Assembly: GCA_002794775.1 (NCBI GenBank)
Contig: NBAY01000055.1
Span: 1 to 64,000 of the forward strand
Length of the DNA stretch: 64,000 nucleotides
Reading direction: 5' to 3'
DNA from: Porodaedalea pini
Lineage: Eukaryota; Basidiomycota; Agaricomycetes; Hymenochaetales; Hymenochaetaceae
The notes below the pieces were generated by a model that saw only the letters and a list, made by a program, of their open reading frames with translations, was not told the DNA's origin and ran no database searches. This document shows positions 33,769 through 47,102 of the stretch, in pieces. The stretch's first letter is position 1. Each line of letters begins with the position of its first letter. Both the position numbers and the translations under genes were made by a program.

Positions 33769-35736
33769 CTAGAACCGTGCGATTCGCTCTGGCGCGCGCA
33801 CTCTGAAGCGATCCGGTATGCTGGCATATTCTGGTGGACTGGGATAGACGCTCTGCTGCGAGGTTATCTGATTGGGCGAGTACGCGCTCGAGTCAGGGCT
33901 GTCTTCGACCGTCTTGACCCGATGAAGCTGGGCAATGGGAGATGAATGTAATCAGACCTTATGGGGAGTCAACAAAGAGGAAGAGCTTGCAAGACGTACG
34001 TCGACGCCGGAAGGTACGGAGAGCACCTCCTGCATAACGTTCACCTCAATATCGGTGGGCTGCTATAAAATGCAAAGCAAAGGAGTCAGGGATAACCCTA
34101 AACCACTATGTATCAATCTCCTTACCTTGGACCAGTCGACCTGCCCGAATATGCTGTGCGTCGTCTGCACTTGTCCACCGGTATGGATGATGGTGAAATC
34201 GCCGATCGTCCCTAGCGAACGGTCCGTTCCCCGCCCTCGCACGACGCGCCGCGTATTCAACGTTGCAAGCAGCGAGTTGCTGTAGACTATGAATTGGTTT
34301 AATGGGTGCGAAACGGAGTGTAGCTGGGAAACGAGTGAGAAGACATACGCTTGGAGAGAACGAAGAAGAAGGACAAGTACACGAACGTCGTGGGAAGGGT
34401 GTCGAACTATACGAGAACGGGTTAAGAACCATAACAGGACGAGCTCCAGTGAAAATTTTTGCTCACAGCGACCAATGTAGCAATCCCGCAGACGCTATCG
34501 CAGAGATAAGAAAAAGCCTCATCAAACTGCCTAAGCAACCATTAATGCCAAGACACACCTCGTGATGGCCCCCGTCTCGATCGAGTACGTGATCAGCCCG
34601 TTGATGAGCGTGTTCGCCGAGAACGCGTTCCGCAGGTGATGCAGGAAATACGTGAGCGATGTGGCAATGACAAGGTCCGTGAACACGCTTGTCGTTAGTA
34701 TGGCCGTCGTCAGCCATTTTAGCTTCGGCTGTTCGGCGAAGGTTGTGAAGCCGAAAGCCTTGATGGTGAACACCACCGAGAGTACTACGAATCCGTATCA
34801 GCGATAGGCGGCGCGAACGTTGGAGGGGTACAGACCAAGGATGCCAACATTTAGGATCAACTTTCGAGGTGTTAGTGGCTCGTAAAAGCAATATGCTGAA
34901 CTGATAAAACTTACTATACATCCCGTGAGGGTGACGTTATTGTTACTGACTGCATATCATTATCAGCGCAAGACTCAACCGGGGGCCTCGTCAGGGAGAA
35001 CTCTCACATCTCCATACGCGCATGGCGAATGCGCTGTTGTAGATCGTCAGCGAAGCCAAGAAGCATTCATGTTTATTACTTACGATTTTACTAGCACCGA
35101 AATAACGGCCTACTCGAGAAAAAGACTCTAGATCAGTACACTTCCAGTAAAGCGTCGCGTGAGACTCACTCCGACGAGCACTTGTATCTGTCCGGTAGTC
35201 AGGAACAGCTATGTAACCACGATAAAGAGCGTAGGGTCTCACAATGACAGTCCATGTCGGTACGAGTAATGCAAGGGGATTGTCGAAAGAACTGTCATCC
35301 CGACACTATGAGCAATGAGGGAGGAATGTTTCACGCTGGACATACTGACCTGATCGCATAATGATACACGATATGTCCTGATAATACCGAATGAAGAGTC
35401 TCCAGTATCCTAAATCCTGTTTAGCAAATTGACTACGGGATGTAGAGGTATCATTCCCCTGACCATATGGATATGACCTAGTCGAGACAAATACAAGTTC
35501 AGAGAGGCAATTTTGGGATTAGGATGCATGCGTACTAGGAACTTGTAGATTGGTCGATCGAGAGTGTACCGTTGGAAATACGCATACACCTGGGTTGAGA
35601 GTACACCGTAAAGGCTGCGTACGAGAAGAATAAGTGTCCATGCGCGGAGGGGAAGAGAATTTGGACCATACACGGCTGCGACTGCGAAACCAATAAAGGC
35701 CGCACCAATCGTGTCATCAAAGTGAGCCGTCGTCAT
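33769..35736 (-). CDS. DUF6534-like multi-span membrane protein
   Basis: Family of basidiomycete integral membrane proteins of unknown function, usually seven membrane spans and a cytosolic tail. The start at 35736 gives MTTAHFDDTIGAAFIGFAVA; an in-frame Met at 35793 is less family-like. Next come YGVLSTQVYAYFQRYTLDRP, then ILETLHSVLSGHIVYHYAI, DNPLALLVPTWTVI and IQVLVG. The conserved late block is KLKWLTTAILTTSVFTDLVI, ATSLTYFLHHLRNAFSANTL, INGLITYSIETGAITR. The hydrophilic tail has NTRRVVRGRGTDRSLGTIGD and ends RVRAPERIARF. At least eight exons. No function can be named. Confidence 0.78.
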
Positions 35737-35989
35737 TGCAGAACCCACACCCAGCCCAGTGAATAAGTATTTGGCGAAGACAAGGTCAAGCAAGAGAGCG
35801 TTTGGACTGGGGATGTGAGGGGAAGGGGAAAGGAAGGATAGTGGACGAGGTAGAGAATCAAATGAATATTAATTGTGGAATGAATAGATAATAAGCACGA
35901 GAGCAACGGACGAGGACTAGCCGAGGAGAGGACCCTTATGGACCCTGCAGTCGCATCTAAAAAAAATGTTGTTTTCATTTTCGAGCGAT

Positions 35990-36043
35990 CGCGCGCTCGA
36001 TAAACTATAAATTTGGGCTTCCCGATTTTCGATCGAGCGCGCG
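35990..36043. repeat. 12-bp inverted repeat, GC-rich arms
   Basis: CGCGCGCTCGAT at 35990-36001 pairs exactly with ATCGAGCGCGCG at 36032-36043, with a 30-nt A/T-richer spacer. It lies between the DUF6534-like gene start and the YEATS gene end. It could form a hairpin or bind a dimeric factor. Similar GATCGCG-rich palindromes occur in the transposon ends at 56.6 and 60.8 kb. Confidence 0.5.
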
Positions 36044-36204
36044 TTCGCGTGATCCCCGCTCGTATGCCTGCGAGTCCAGACATGCTTATTACCCTACATG
36101 ACAACTTTTCCCCATATTAATAATCGCATTCGGATGTCGTAAATTGCCTGCATGCTTCCATCTCAACGCAGGGCACGAATCACGAGGAAAAAAAATCATG
36201 CAAT

Positions 36205-39200
36205 TCATTTGACCTCTGACGCGTGAGCCTCATTCAGACTGGGCGCGCTGCTTGCAGTCTGAAGCACTGGCGCCAGCGCACCCGTAGCTATTTGTACATG
36301 CTCACCGTCGTGCACAGTGACGCCGAGCCGAGCCATGCTCAGCAGCACAGCTCGATGCACCTCCCGGCTCCCCTTCCGTTTAGTTCCTTCAACAAGTCCT
36401 CGCACGATGTGTACTGGAACCAAAAGACGCTTCTTTGATCCATGTGAGCCGCTGGACCCTGCAACGGCAGCCCTTGGCCCACCCTCGGGCTTCGTTTCCA
36501 TCGCCTGCAGGCCCCCGTACACTAGCAGACGTACCAGCGCACGCACCGACGACGCCAGCAGAGCGTATGGCACGAGCTCTTTCTCCCGCTCTTCTTTCGT
36601 AGGTGCAATCCCAGATACAATCGGCGACTGGTAAGTTGGGAAGCAAGGTAGCTGTAGTTCTGACGAAACCCGCTGCACGCCGAGTATCAGTGCCGGATCT
36701 ATCGTCTGAAGCAATCGGGCATGGGCGTCGTCGCTCGGTTTGTTCAATTGTTCCGACAACAATCGGCGTTTAGTATTCTGCGGTTGATGTGCGCGGAACT
36801 CTTCTACGTCCACAATGGGCATCCTTCCCGCCCATGAAGGTTGCTCGCACAGTCGCGCTGGAGCTCCATCTTCAGCATCCTTTGCCCGTCCGCCTTTCCC
36901 TCTCCGATGCGCCGACGCCTGCAAGCCGCAGAACCCACAAAACAGATCTGGTACTGTATATGGTTTGTTCGGTGCCCGGGGCTGAGAAGCAGCGCGCAGG
37001 AAATGACCTTCTGCTTCCATCCACCGATACAGATCCACTGGCCCAGAAATTCTTGTGATGGACTCTGAAACTATAATGTCTTGTGGGACAGAATTTTCTC
37101 CCGGCACAGAGGCGATGTACGCTTCCCATACTGCACGCACTCGCCCCCACTATCCTCAAACACATATATTAGTTACTGATGCATACAAATCCTATGAAAT
37201 CTACGTACCTCAATGGCTTTTCGTCGTCCCTCAACTAGGCTCCCAAGGTGCTGAGCCGTGAGCGGAAGGAAGTACGGCACTTGCGGAATCTTACGAGGAC
37301 CGACATCTATTCAAAAAAAAAAAAACTTCCATCAAACCATATACATGAAAAGTCAAAAATTTTAAACAGACCTTGTGCCGTCATCGGGAAACGTTGTAGG
37401 AGCTTCTTCAGGCGCTTGATGTGCCCTGAACGACATTCAGTACAGTATAAGCTTTGTCTGATTTCAAAAAGGTATATTTAAAAGTTTGACCTGGCTCGGC
37501 TGCGTCTGATGATTTCTGATCGGCAGGTTTTAAAAATTTATTTGGATCAGCGAACCAATCGACCACCCAAGAGTCATCCTTCCGAGGAAGCAGCTCTGTA
37601 TGTCGGTCGAGCTCGACGTCAAGGACTTGCTCGTCCCCTTGAACAGGCTGAACAGACCTGCTAATGTCCAGCTGAACAAATACTGGTCAAGACTCGCTGC
37701 TTGAAATGTACTAAATCAGGACTTACTTCAACCCAGTGTTCAATCTGAGTAGGCTTATTCCGCGCCCCAACCCATTCCAAAGTGATCCGTGCAAGAAACG
37801 GCTTATCCGTGATGCCCATGACACAGAAAGGAGGCCCCGACACGGACAATGGAGCTGCGAAAGTAGGAGGCGGAGGTTCGGTAGCAGAAGTGACCGTCAC
37901 TTTGGCGAGCACGGTACTTGCATGGAGACTCTAAGAATAATTGATATGTCAAAGTGTTTGATATTCGACAGATTGTAATGACCTACGTATGACGATGTCG
38001 CGACAGAGATCATCCATTTGTGCGTCGCACCTCCCTGCGCCCTAGTTCTCTCCGCTTCTTCTGCACGAAGAACTCATGAGATACAATATGTTATGAAAAA
38101 GCCATTGCACGAACCATCACGTAGACGCAGACTCCAGTCAGAGACCACCAATCTCACTGGAATGTGGAACCTACTGCCCCCACGAGCATTCAAGGTAGCC
38201 TGAGGGTCAGCGGCAGGACCCGTAGTAATCTCAGCTTCATCTTCGGACAGCGCATTGTCACCGTCAGTTTCGTCGACGCGACTACGCTCGGTGTAAGACT
38301 TTCTCCAAACGCGTGATGAAGTATTATCGTCAATGCTGAGGACGTCAAGAGGTGCATCGTTCTCGAAGACATGTATTTGTCTTTTCTTCGGTGCCCTGCC
38401 AAGGAACGTTGCCAGCGCCGGCGTGTCCTTGTGATGTCCTAGTGTCTTCGTAACGAGCGTAGACCCTTCTCGCCCTTCCTCCTCTCCATTTATGTGGGAG
38501 CGGGGCTGGACGAATTTGGCGAGCTCTTCAGCTTCTTCTGCCTCAGGCACAGCGACAATTCCCTCATACGAACCCACTGCCATCTTAAACAGCCTCTGCA
38601 AGCTCGCACTCATGCCCACCACCTCAAGACCATGCCCAATCACGACCGAGTGCTCCTCCTCAGGTACGACGGTCGCACATGCCTGCACGCACTCGTCATG
38701 GCTTCCGAACTCGCGATGGTGCTTCAGGCGACAGTGGTTCAGCAGGCCTTGCAGGCGCGGGAAGTTGGAGCGCTGACAGTCCGGGCACGCGATCTTGTAC
38801 ACCATCGTTGGCGTAGCAGTGACATCTCGTAAAAAGAGGTACTTGTTGGGCTCCTTCACTACGCGGTCTTCGTGGTGCAGCTGGACATGTGGGCGCGTTG
38901 CATGCCGAGGCCGCGGCGCTTCTTGAACGGGTGTAATGCTAGGTTCGATCGACTGAGGCGCGAGAGCTGGATTTTCGGGAATGCTCAGAGGTTCTGGAAG
39001 TTCACTCGGGAGGAAGAGCTCAGAAGAATCTCTGGTTGCTTTGTATGCAGCGATGGCCAAGTCAGCAAAGCGATTGGGCGTGTCTCGATCTAAAATGTCA
39101 GACAAACTGCAACTGACTTCTACAAAGCAGTCGAACATACCTTTACTGTCATGCGCCTCTGGTAGTTCAAAGTGCTTCTCGAGAGCATCCTGAAGGATGA

Positions 39201-39419
39201 GTGCCCAGGTGAGCCGAGATTCGACCGTCTCTTTCAGCCGCGCACGAAGGCCGATTTCAATGTCAATCTCTTCGCGTAGGAGAGCTCTGAGCATGTCGTC
39301 TGCAGTTGTGTCAGACAATACACAAACGAGTTAGATACAAGTGAACTACCTTTAGCGTGGCTGTCAACCATTCTGCGCTTTCGTGCACGCTCATCGTCAA
39401 AGTCAGACATCGAGTTCAA
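36205..39419 (-). CDS. YEATS2-like chromatin protein with zinc finger
   Basis: YEATS domains read acylated histone lysines. The N-terminus is MNSMSDFDDERARKRRMVDS (alternative Met 39410), then an acidic helical region. A C2H2-like finger follows: YKIACPDCQRSNFPRLQGLL, then HCRLKHHREFGSHDEC. The YEATS domain comes next: SRFHIPVRLVVSDWSLRL, then HKWMISV, PPFCVMGITDKPFLARITLE and DVELDRHTELL. The C-terminal part reads VPYFLPLTAQHLGSLVEGRR, EWGRVRAVWEAYIASVPGEN, DLFCGFCGLQASAHRRGKGG and VHIVRGLVEGTKRKGS. The order finger-YEATS-DVELDRH resembles animal YEATS2 of the ATAC acetyltransferase complex rather than Taf14 or Yaf9. A homopolymer A run lies in an intron near 37312. Complex membership is inferred. 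Confidence 0.75.
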
Positions 39420-39575
39420 AGGCGCACACGTCGATCATCATCGCCGTCGAATTCGGTAGAGCAACCGAGCCTCTGATATTGTAAGAACAAAGAATAAAAA
39501 GAAAATAACTAGAAATACAAAAAGTACAGACACATGCGACTAGTAAGATAACCAATGGGTGTGGATGAGCAAGCA

Positions 39576-42500
39576 TTATGTGGGGAGAGTAGGATTGGAG
39601 GTAGCTATCCGATCACGCCGTAGCGCGACAGGTTTCCCTGCCCCTTCTGCAGGTTTTATGCGCTTTGCAAGCGATTCCGCCGTGTTCTCTGTCTCCTCGC
39701 GTGCCCGCTTCCCTGCGGCGCCCATGATAGACATTCCGCCATCCGCAGCACTCGCAGCGGCCTGAGCAACAGCAGCAGGAGCACCACCCCGCACAGCACC
39801 CCCGCGTGCTACACCGCGCGTACCTCGCACACCACGCGCTCCACCGCGCGCGCCGCGAACACTTGCATCGGTGGTAGCATTAGCTGCTGCAGTGGCGTTG
39901 ACCGGCTTTCGGGGAAGGGCTGCGGGCGTTGCAGTTGTCGAAGGACCGGCTGCCGCAGAGGCGGGAGCTGCACCACCTGCATTCGTAGCTGTTGAAGCAC
40001 TCGCAACCGGAGCTGGTTTCGTAGGAATGGTTGCAGTAGCTTTTAAGGGTGTAGCTACAGCACCTGGGGGAATAGTGGGTGCATTCGCGGGAACAATGCC
40101 TGCTTCACGCCACGCCTTAATCTGCGCCTCCAAATGCTTCACATTTGCCTGAGCCTTCTGCAACATGCCATCTTTCAATTTTATCTTCGTCGAAGACTCC
40201 ATCCTGCCGCGCTCTGTTGCGGCCTTGATGGCCTGCTCGTGCTCCTCCGGGGAGATATGGTGCTGATCGCTCGGCGGAGCCGATCCCGCCGCTTTCGTGG
40301 CCTCTTCCCGAGCCTTTTCAATCGCTACTTTGAGCTCCTCTGCGTGCTTGGCAATGAGCTTCGCCTCAAGTGCGCGGAGTTCCTCTGCATGACGGGCAGT
40401 GATCTCGGCTGTGTCTGCACCAGGGTTCTGCAACTCAGAGCGGAGTTTCTCTGTCGCGGCAGTCACAGCCTGGTTTTGCTCCTGCTTGTGCTTCTCCGTC
40501 AATGCAGTGAGCTTCTCGCCATCCGCTATCCTCCGCTTCTCGTTCTCAGCTATACGAGCTTGGAACTTTTCCTATAACAAAAAAATAATGAGTATTCTGA
40601 ATGACTAATTTCAAGGCTAAGGCTTACATTCTGAAGACGAATATTCCTTGCTTCGTTCAGAGCCTTCGCAACACGCTCTTCGGCACTCTTCGCGCGTGTA
40701 AGAGCATCATCACGAGCCTTTGCAAGTTCTGCCTTCTCAGCCTCGAATTGCTGGCGAATTTGGGCGGCATCGCCAGATTCAGGTGCTGAAAGCTCATTAC
40801 CCTGGCCAGACGTTTTCTCAGCGAGCAGCTTGTCTCTCTCTTCCTGAAGCGTGGACTACCAGAAAGGTCAACGTTGTAATTTGTATGAGCGAGATAATAC
40901 TTACCAAAGCAGCCTCATGCTCAGCAGCAGCCTTCGCTGCCTTGCCCATTTCTTCGGCCAACAATTTCGCAGACGTCTCCTTCTCCTGGACAGCAGACGA
41001 AAGTTGGGTCTTGAGGGCCTCAAGCTCAGCGTTTGAGTCTGTCGATGCCGCTGAAGTCTGACTGGCGAGGCGTTCCTTCTCAGCGGACAACTCTTTGACT
41101 TGTTTCCGAAGGTCCGACACAGTTTCGTTCAGCTTAGCAATCTGCTGATTCAGTTGTCCAAGTCTCATGCGAGACTCCTGCCCAAGGGACGTGTACTTTG
41201 TCCTGAACTCTGAAAGAGTAGTTTGGGTGTCTTCGAGCTGAAAAATGTATGGTCAGTACAGTGCAGCGTGCCAGACCATGTAAGACGTACAAGTTTTGCC
41301 TGGGTCTCTGCCTCAGCCGTGTATGCCGCCTTTTCTTCCTCCGCCTTGCGCAGATCGATCTGCAGGTCTTCGATCTCGTCCTTGAGCGCTTGTACGTCGT
41401 TCGGGTCAATACGATCATACTAGATTGAATGTAAGATCATGGCTCAAAAGACATTGTTATGCAGATAAACAGACCTTCGTCAGAAGATGGCTATTCCGCT
41501 CCTTCCATTGACGATTCTCATCTTCAAGTCGCTGAATCTGACCATTCCTGGCCTCGAGCTCAGCACGGAGTGTCTTCGCCTCTTCCTTAAAAGGACCCAA
41601 TTCGGACTGAAGTTGATTCAACGTGGACTCGAGCTGACGCGCTTTTCGGGCATGAGCATCACTCTCCGCCCGAAGCGTCGCGTTGCTTTCGCGAAGGATA
41701 TTCAATTGGTTGATCCTCTCCAATAATTCAGCATGTTCCGCGGAGTTCCCGACAGATTTCGCAGCCTCCTCACGCTCCTGCGAATCACGTTAGCGTATGA
41801 TGGGGAAATGAGCGAAGTGTCAGCAAACAAACGTTAGACAGAGTTGTTCTGGTCTCCTCCAGTGCTTGGCTAAGATGGTCAATCTGGGTCTTCTGCCGCG
41901 CACTCTCCTGCTTAGAGAGCTCGAGTTGCAGGTCAACAATCTCCTTCTCCTTGCGAAGGTAAGCAACGACGGAGCGCAACTCCGCAACACGCCCATCTGA
42001 ATCATCACCGTCACCCGACTCCGGCACATTCACGTCTGAATCTGCAGCTTGACGAATGCGCGAAGCCTGAGAACTGACAGACTCCAAGTGCTGGTGAAGT
42101 GTGGCGTTCTGCGTCGCAAGGTCTTTACAACTAAAATATATTTAGCCGCTTTACTCTAAAGACCAGCCAACTGTCGCTTACCGAGACGTAAGGTCGGAAA
42201 CCTCCTTGTCGAGAGCTTCCCGTTGTTGATTCCAGCTGGCTTCCGATGCCGCGATGTTAGCCTGAGCCGTCTCCGCCTGCATGGCCTTCTCGCGAATGGA
42301 CCCGCGCGCCTCGTTGAGCTCCTTCTTGAGACCATCGACGACCTTGATCGACTCTGCGTGGGCAACGACTTCCCGGGAATATTTATCTTCAGCAGCCTGC
42401 AAACGTGAAACTTAGTCATAGCACGAGATGCGAGAAAGAGGCGAAACAAACCTTGGCACGCTCCATCTGCTCGCGAATATCGCTTTCCCGAGACGCCTGA

Positions 42501-45500
42501 TCAGTACGCGAGTTCATCTCCGCATTGGTGATATCGACAATGGTGTCCTCCAACATCTTTTTATCCTGCGTAAATGAAGCCCGTTCCTTCTCCAAGGTTT
42601 GCTGCAGATCGGTATTCTTTGCGTCAAGCCTATTGAGCTCCTCCTGCATAGACGCGATCTTCTCGTCGAACGATTTCTGTTGAGTCTAGACACCAGTCAA
42701 AATGTAATATCTAAGGCGGTACCCATCATGATTACATACCTCATACTTGGCGATTTGAGCCTCGGTCGATGCCTTGTATTCGTCGTGCGTTGCAGAGAGC
42801 GATTGAAGAGCGGCTTCGCTCGCCTGGCTGATTTCCTGGAATTGTTGGACATGGCTACGCGCCGTCGCAAGATCTACTTCAGCAGCCTTTAATGCACTCC
42901 TGTACGTATATATGAGCACCTGTACAAGCAGGAGATGGTGTCCGTCGGACTTACCGAAGCTCGGCGACTTCCGCCCTAAGTTGTTCTTCGGAGCCTGCTT
43001 CATCACCAGCCCCGTGCGAAGGTCCAACACCAGCGGGGCTAGTGATCGAAGTGGTTCGGCGCTCGTAGACAGCAAGCTTCTCCTCATTCATTTGTAATTG
43101 CTTCACAAGCACGTCAACACGCTCTTGGAGATGCTTCCGACTCGTCTCGGCTTCGACGAGCGCTTCTCGCGCCTTCGAAAGATTCTCTACCTAAAATACG
43201 GTCAGTAAATGAGAGAGCTGATTTCTGAAGCGATCAGCTCACTGAACGATCAATCTTCGACCGAAGTTCCTGCACTTCAATGTCCTTCTGCAGCGAGATC
43301 TGACGGACGGCGTCGCGTTCACGGGATAGCTGGGTGCGGAGATCCTGACTATCGTAAATGATTAACAACATGTGTGCACACGGAGAACGGAGAGTAGAAA
43401 TAAACGAACGCTTGACTTTCTAGGGCATGGATTTGAGTTTCAGATCTTCGCCTGTCACTCTCATTTGCCCTATCGATATCATTGTGCATCTTCTGCACGT
43501 TGCCTATCAAATCTGCCATGCGTGACCTCTCGTTAGTGAGAATCCTATTCTCGTCGAGTAATCGGGTTTGCACGTTCTGCAATTCAATAGATAAGGTTCA
43601 AGACGTTCATCTCGCTACCATTTACTCACCTCCCAGATTTTCTTCTCCGCACGAAGGTTAGAGCAGTCGTTCCGCAAGCGTTCAATCTGGTTATTCGCCG
43701 TAGCCAACTCCTCGGCAGCATGGTTGCACGCAATGTCCAAACGCGTGTATTGATCATACAGTTGCTGATTCCGCTTCTGCAGGTTCTGGGCCTCACGCTC
43801 GTGCATGACATACTGTTCCTGAGCCATGCGATACCGCTCTAAGAAAAAGAGGCAGAATTATAAGACGAGATTATCGCAATAAAGAGATCACTACTGACCG
43901 TTGAGGAATTCGATCTTCGCGTTTGCCTTAGCAAGCGACGCACCCAGTTGGCTAGCCTCCCGCTGATACTGAACAACTTCCTCGCGTAGCTTGACGCTAT
44001 CAACACCCATCTCCTTTCGATACGCATCAAAGCTGCTCTGGACCTCCTCAAGCTCTTTCTCAAGCTCAGAAGGCTCACGAACGACGCCGTTGACGTGCGA
44101 CGAAGTAGATTGAAATTGCTCGCCGTCAGTACCAGGCACAGGTCCTGGGACCACCCCGCCGCGCTCGTAGCGAGCGAGCATAGTCTTCAGCATGTCCCGT
44201 TCCTTGATATATGCCTGAATCGTAGCCTGCTGGCTGCTCTGCGTATTCTCCAGTTGCATTTGCAGCGTCTGGATCGCTTCGTGCGCCTCGCGTATTGCTT
44301 CAGTCTGCTCGTTATCAAGTTGCTCCTTGTACTCGCGTTCCTCGGACTCCATTCGAGAGCCTAGCTCACGCAGGCAGCGAAGGAGCTTCATGTTCTGCTC
44401 CTGAAGCTGTGGGATTGACCGATAAAGGACGAGGTTATTCGTGATGACGTCCTCGATGTTCTCCACAGGCGAGATGTCCTGCATATCTTCGTCTGAAGGC
44501 AGCGTAGCATCATGCAAGCGACCAAGCTCCTTGAGGAGCGCTTTGAGTTGGCGACCAACGTCCTCTATCTGCTGAGTCAGCATGGTGTTCTCCTTGTTAA
44601 CGGTCTGCAGAGTCTTGTTGGCGTTCTCCACTTGAACCAAGCAGGCATCGCGATCAGCGAGAGCTTGAGATAGCTGCGAAGCGAGCTGACTCGACTCTGC
44701 TTGCACTCGGTCGATCTCGATCTTTTGACGGGCGACAGCAGGGGTCTGCAACAAATATAAGAACAAGTTACCAGTATGCACGTAACAGACGAACGTACAG
44801 CTTCTTCAATTTGAGCGAGCAGATTATTCATAGTCTGTTCCAGGTTTTCCAAGTCACGGGTTTTGATTGCGAGTTCACCTTGCATCCTGACATAGTCCGC
44901 ATAGACTTCGGTGAACGTCTTGCCGCTCTTCTGCATGCGGTTGATCATTGATATACCCGGACTGAAACTGAAAAGGCTTTCCGAAGACACATTCGGCGAG
45001 GCGAGTCCCCCTGATGGAACGGGAAGCTCGCCAGTGTTTACGCGGTCTAAGACACCTCTCAATTCTTCTATGTCTTGCTCGAGTTCCTTCGACCTCCTCT
45101 GTTCCTCTTCTAATGCATCGCGCAGCTTTTGTTCACTCGCAGCTGCTTTCTCCCCTAGACCTTCCCAATCTCTTTCAATCCCTGCGACTAACTCCTTCGC
45201 CTGGTCCTCACGCTCCTCCATCATTTGCACGAGCCTGCGGAGGTTGGCAGCCTCACTGGAGTACTTGGCTTCCTGGTCGGCAAGTTGGCTCGTCAAATCG
45301 TGCACTTTCTGTAAAGCCTGGGAGAGCTGCTGAGACTGAGAGTTGTGAGAAGATTGGAGGGTACGAAGGGTGTTCATGGTCTGGTTGTGTGTCTGCTTAA
45401 CCGAGTCGAGTTCAGCTTGCACCTGCACCAATTCGGTATGCTTGTCCCGGCGATAATTCGAGTATTCTTCAGACTTTTTAGCCAGCTCGGTATTCGTACG

Positions 45501-46357
45501 CTCGTTCTCATCTTTAGCGAGTTGCAGTTGATGAGTCAGAGTCTCAACTTTGAACTATAAATTGGATAGATGAATGAAAGTCAGATAGACAGGCATTAAC
45601 GCGTCACTCACTGTCGTCGATCGCTCCGAAGACCGAATGTCCCGTAAATTCGACTCTAGCTCTTGCGCATCCTTCCGAGCGGCCTTGAGATTTTCACGTA
45701 AAGTTACAATTTCTTCATCCCGTTGAGCAACGTCTTCTTGCAGACGACTGACGACGCCCAGCAAGTCCCTCTTTTCCCGCTCGACTTCTTCGGACTTCTT
45801 CTTGAGAGCGGCAACCTCGTGAGACGAAGACGACTGGGAAGTACTGATCGTTTCTAATTGTGTTTGCAGTGCTGCGCGAGAAGCAGCTGAAAGTGACAAG
45901 AAAGAGCAAAGCATGAGAGTCAGTGCCGACTTACATAGCACCTCCACTCACCTATTTCCTCCTTCTCAGCCTTGACCACGCTGAGTTCTTCCTGCACCGC
46001 CTTGACATTTGTGTCGAGTTCCACAAGAAGATTCTCCTTGTCCTGAAGAGCCTGGTCCAGCTCGACGTCCTTCCTCTCCGCCTCCGCCGCGAGTTCCTCA
46101 ATATCTCGCTGCCTCTCATCAAGTTGTGTCGCCTGATTCAGTATAAGCTTGTAGCACTGCACAATGAGCACCGGCGATGGCGTCTCGAGTGATGCTTCAG
46201 GGAACAAGCTCCCTAGCGCGTCGAGATCGACACCGTTGAGGAGCGGACCGATTGTGAATGCGGCGGACGGCGGCGGCGTCGAACGCATCGAAGCATTGTC
46301 GACGTCCGCGTCGGTGTCTGCCTGGGCTGTCCTCTTGCTCTTTCGTCGGGGAGGCAT
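39576..46357 (-). CDS. Nuclear-pore basket protein TPR/Mlp1-like
   Basis: Very long coiled-coil protein of the nuclear basket, acting in mRNA export and quality control. The start at 46357 gives MPPRRKSKRTAQADTDADVD. Heptad-rich segments occur in every exon (ERKDVELDQALQDKENLLVE, LEQTMNNLLAQIEE, LRQEVSDL-type patterns). The conserved TPR/MLP1 segment is visible around 44390: YRSIPQLQEQNMKLLRCLRE, then LGSRMESEEREYKEQL. The C-terminal 250 residues are a low-complexity Ala/Pro/Gly/Arg tail (GGARGVRGTRGVARGGAVRG) ending in a basic piece (KRAREETENTAESLAKRIKP). There are about 15 short introns in 6.8 kb and roughly 2000 residues, within the family range. I see no frame break. The stop is at 39576, only 156 bp before the start of the YEATS gene on the same strand. 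Confidence 0.88.
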
Positions 46358-47102
46358 CGTCCCTAGTCAAGACGTCGGCGAATAGGACAAGGAGGTCGTG
46401 AGGCTGCGCAACGGGTTCGCCGGCACCGTTACGGGCGTGGATGTGGATGAATGAGTATTAAGTACAGTTTGTGCAAGTCAAGCCGACAAGTGACATGTGG
46501 CCTTGCGTGACACATAACTCGGATTATGTAACTATTTCAAGCGTTCAAGTTGAAAAGTCGATTCAAGAACCAAGGCTCTTCTACCGCCTTATTCTTTTGC
46601 TCTACAGCATACTTTGGATTATATTCTAGCCAGAATCTCAACTGAATGCAGAACGAATCACTATACTGAAGAGTGCCTCGACTGCAAAGGGTTAAACAGT
46701 GAGGATCCGCCGACCACCCGCCGAAACTCGAGACTCACATACTTGGAGGAATCTGCCATAAGCGTCAAAGTAATCCTGAAGGCTAGGGGCTAAGAGACGA
46801 GTCAACGCGACAAAAACGGGTCAACAATTTCAGATGACTCTTGCGATACAAGAATGAAAATGGTGAAATAAATTACCTGCTAGCAGAGATCGGATTTCAC
46901 TGGATCGATGCCGGAAAGGTAAATGGAAACGCGTATCTATAATATGAGTCGAGCGCTGACAGTCTAAGGTACAGTAGAGCAAGCAAGTGCTCCTTGGTAC
47001 AATTTTTTACATTCGTTTCCCAATTTGCCCAGCCCCAAAGTTCGTCGTCATCGTGCTTTACTGACTATCTCCCGATTGCAAAGCCGTCTATATCTTCTTT
47101 GA
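46358..47102. other. Intergenic region upstream of TPR/Mlp gene
   Basis: 745 bp between the pyruvate decarboxylase stop and the TPR/Mlp start. It should hold the TPR promoter and the PDC 3' UTR. No coding or RNA feature was seen. Confidence 0.55.
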
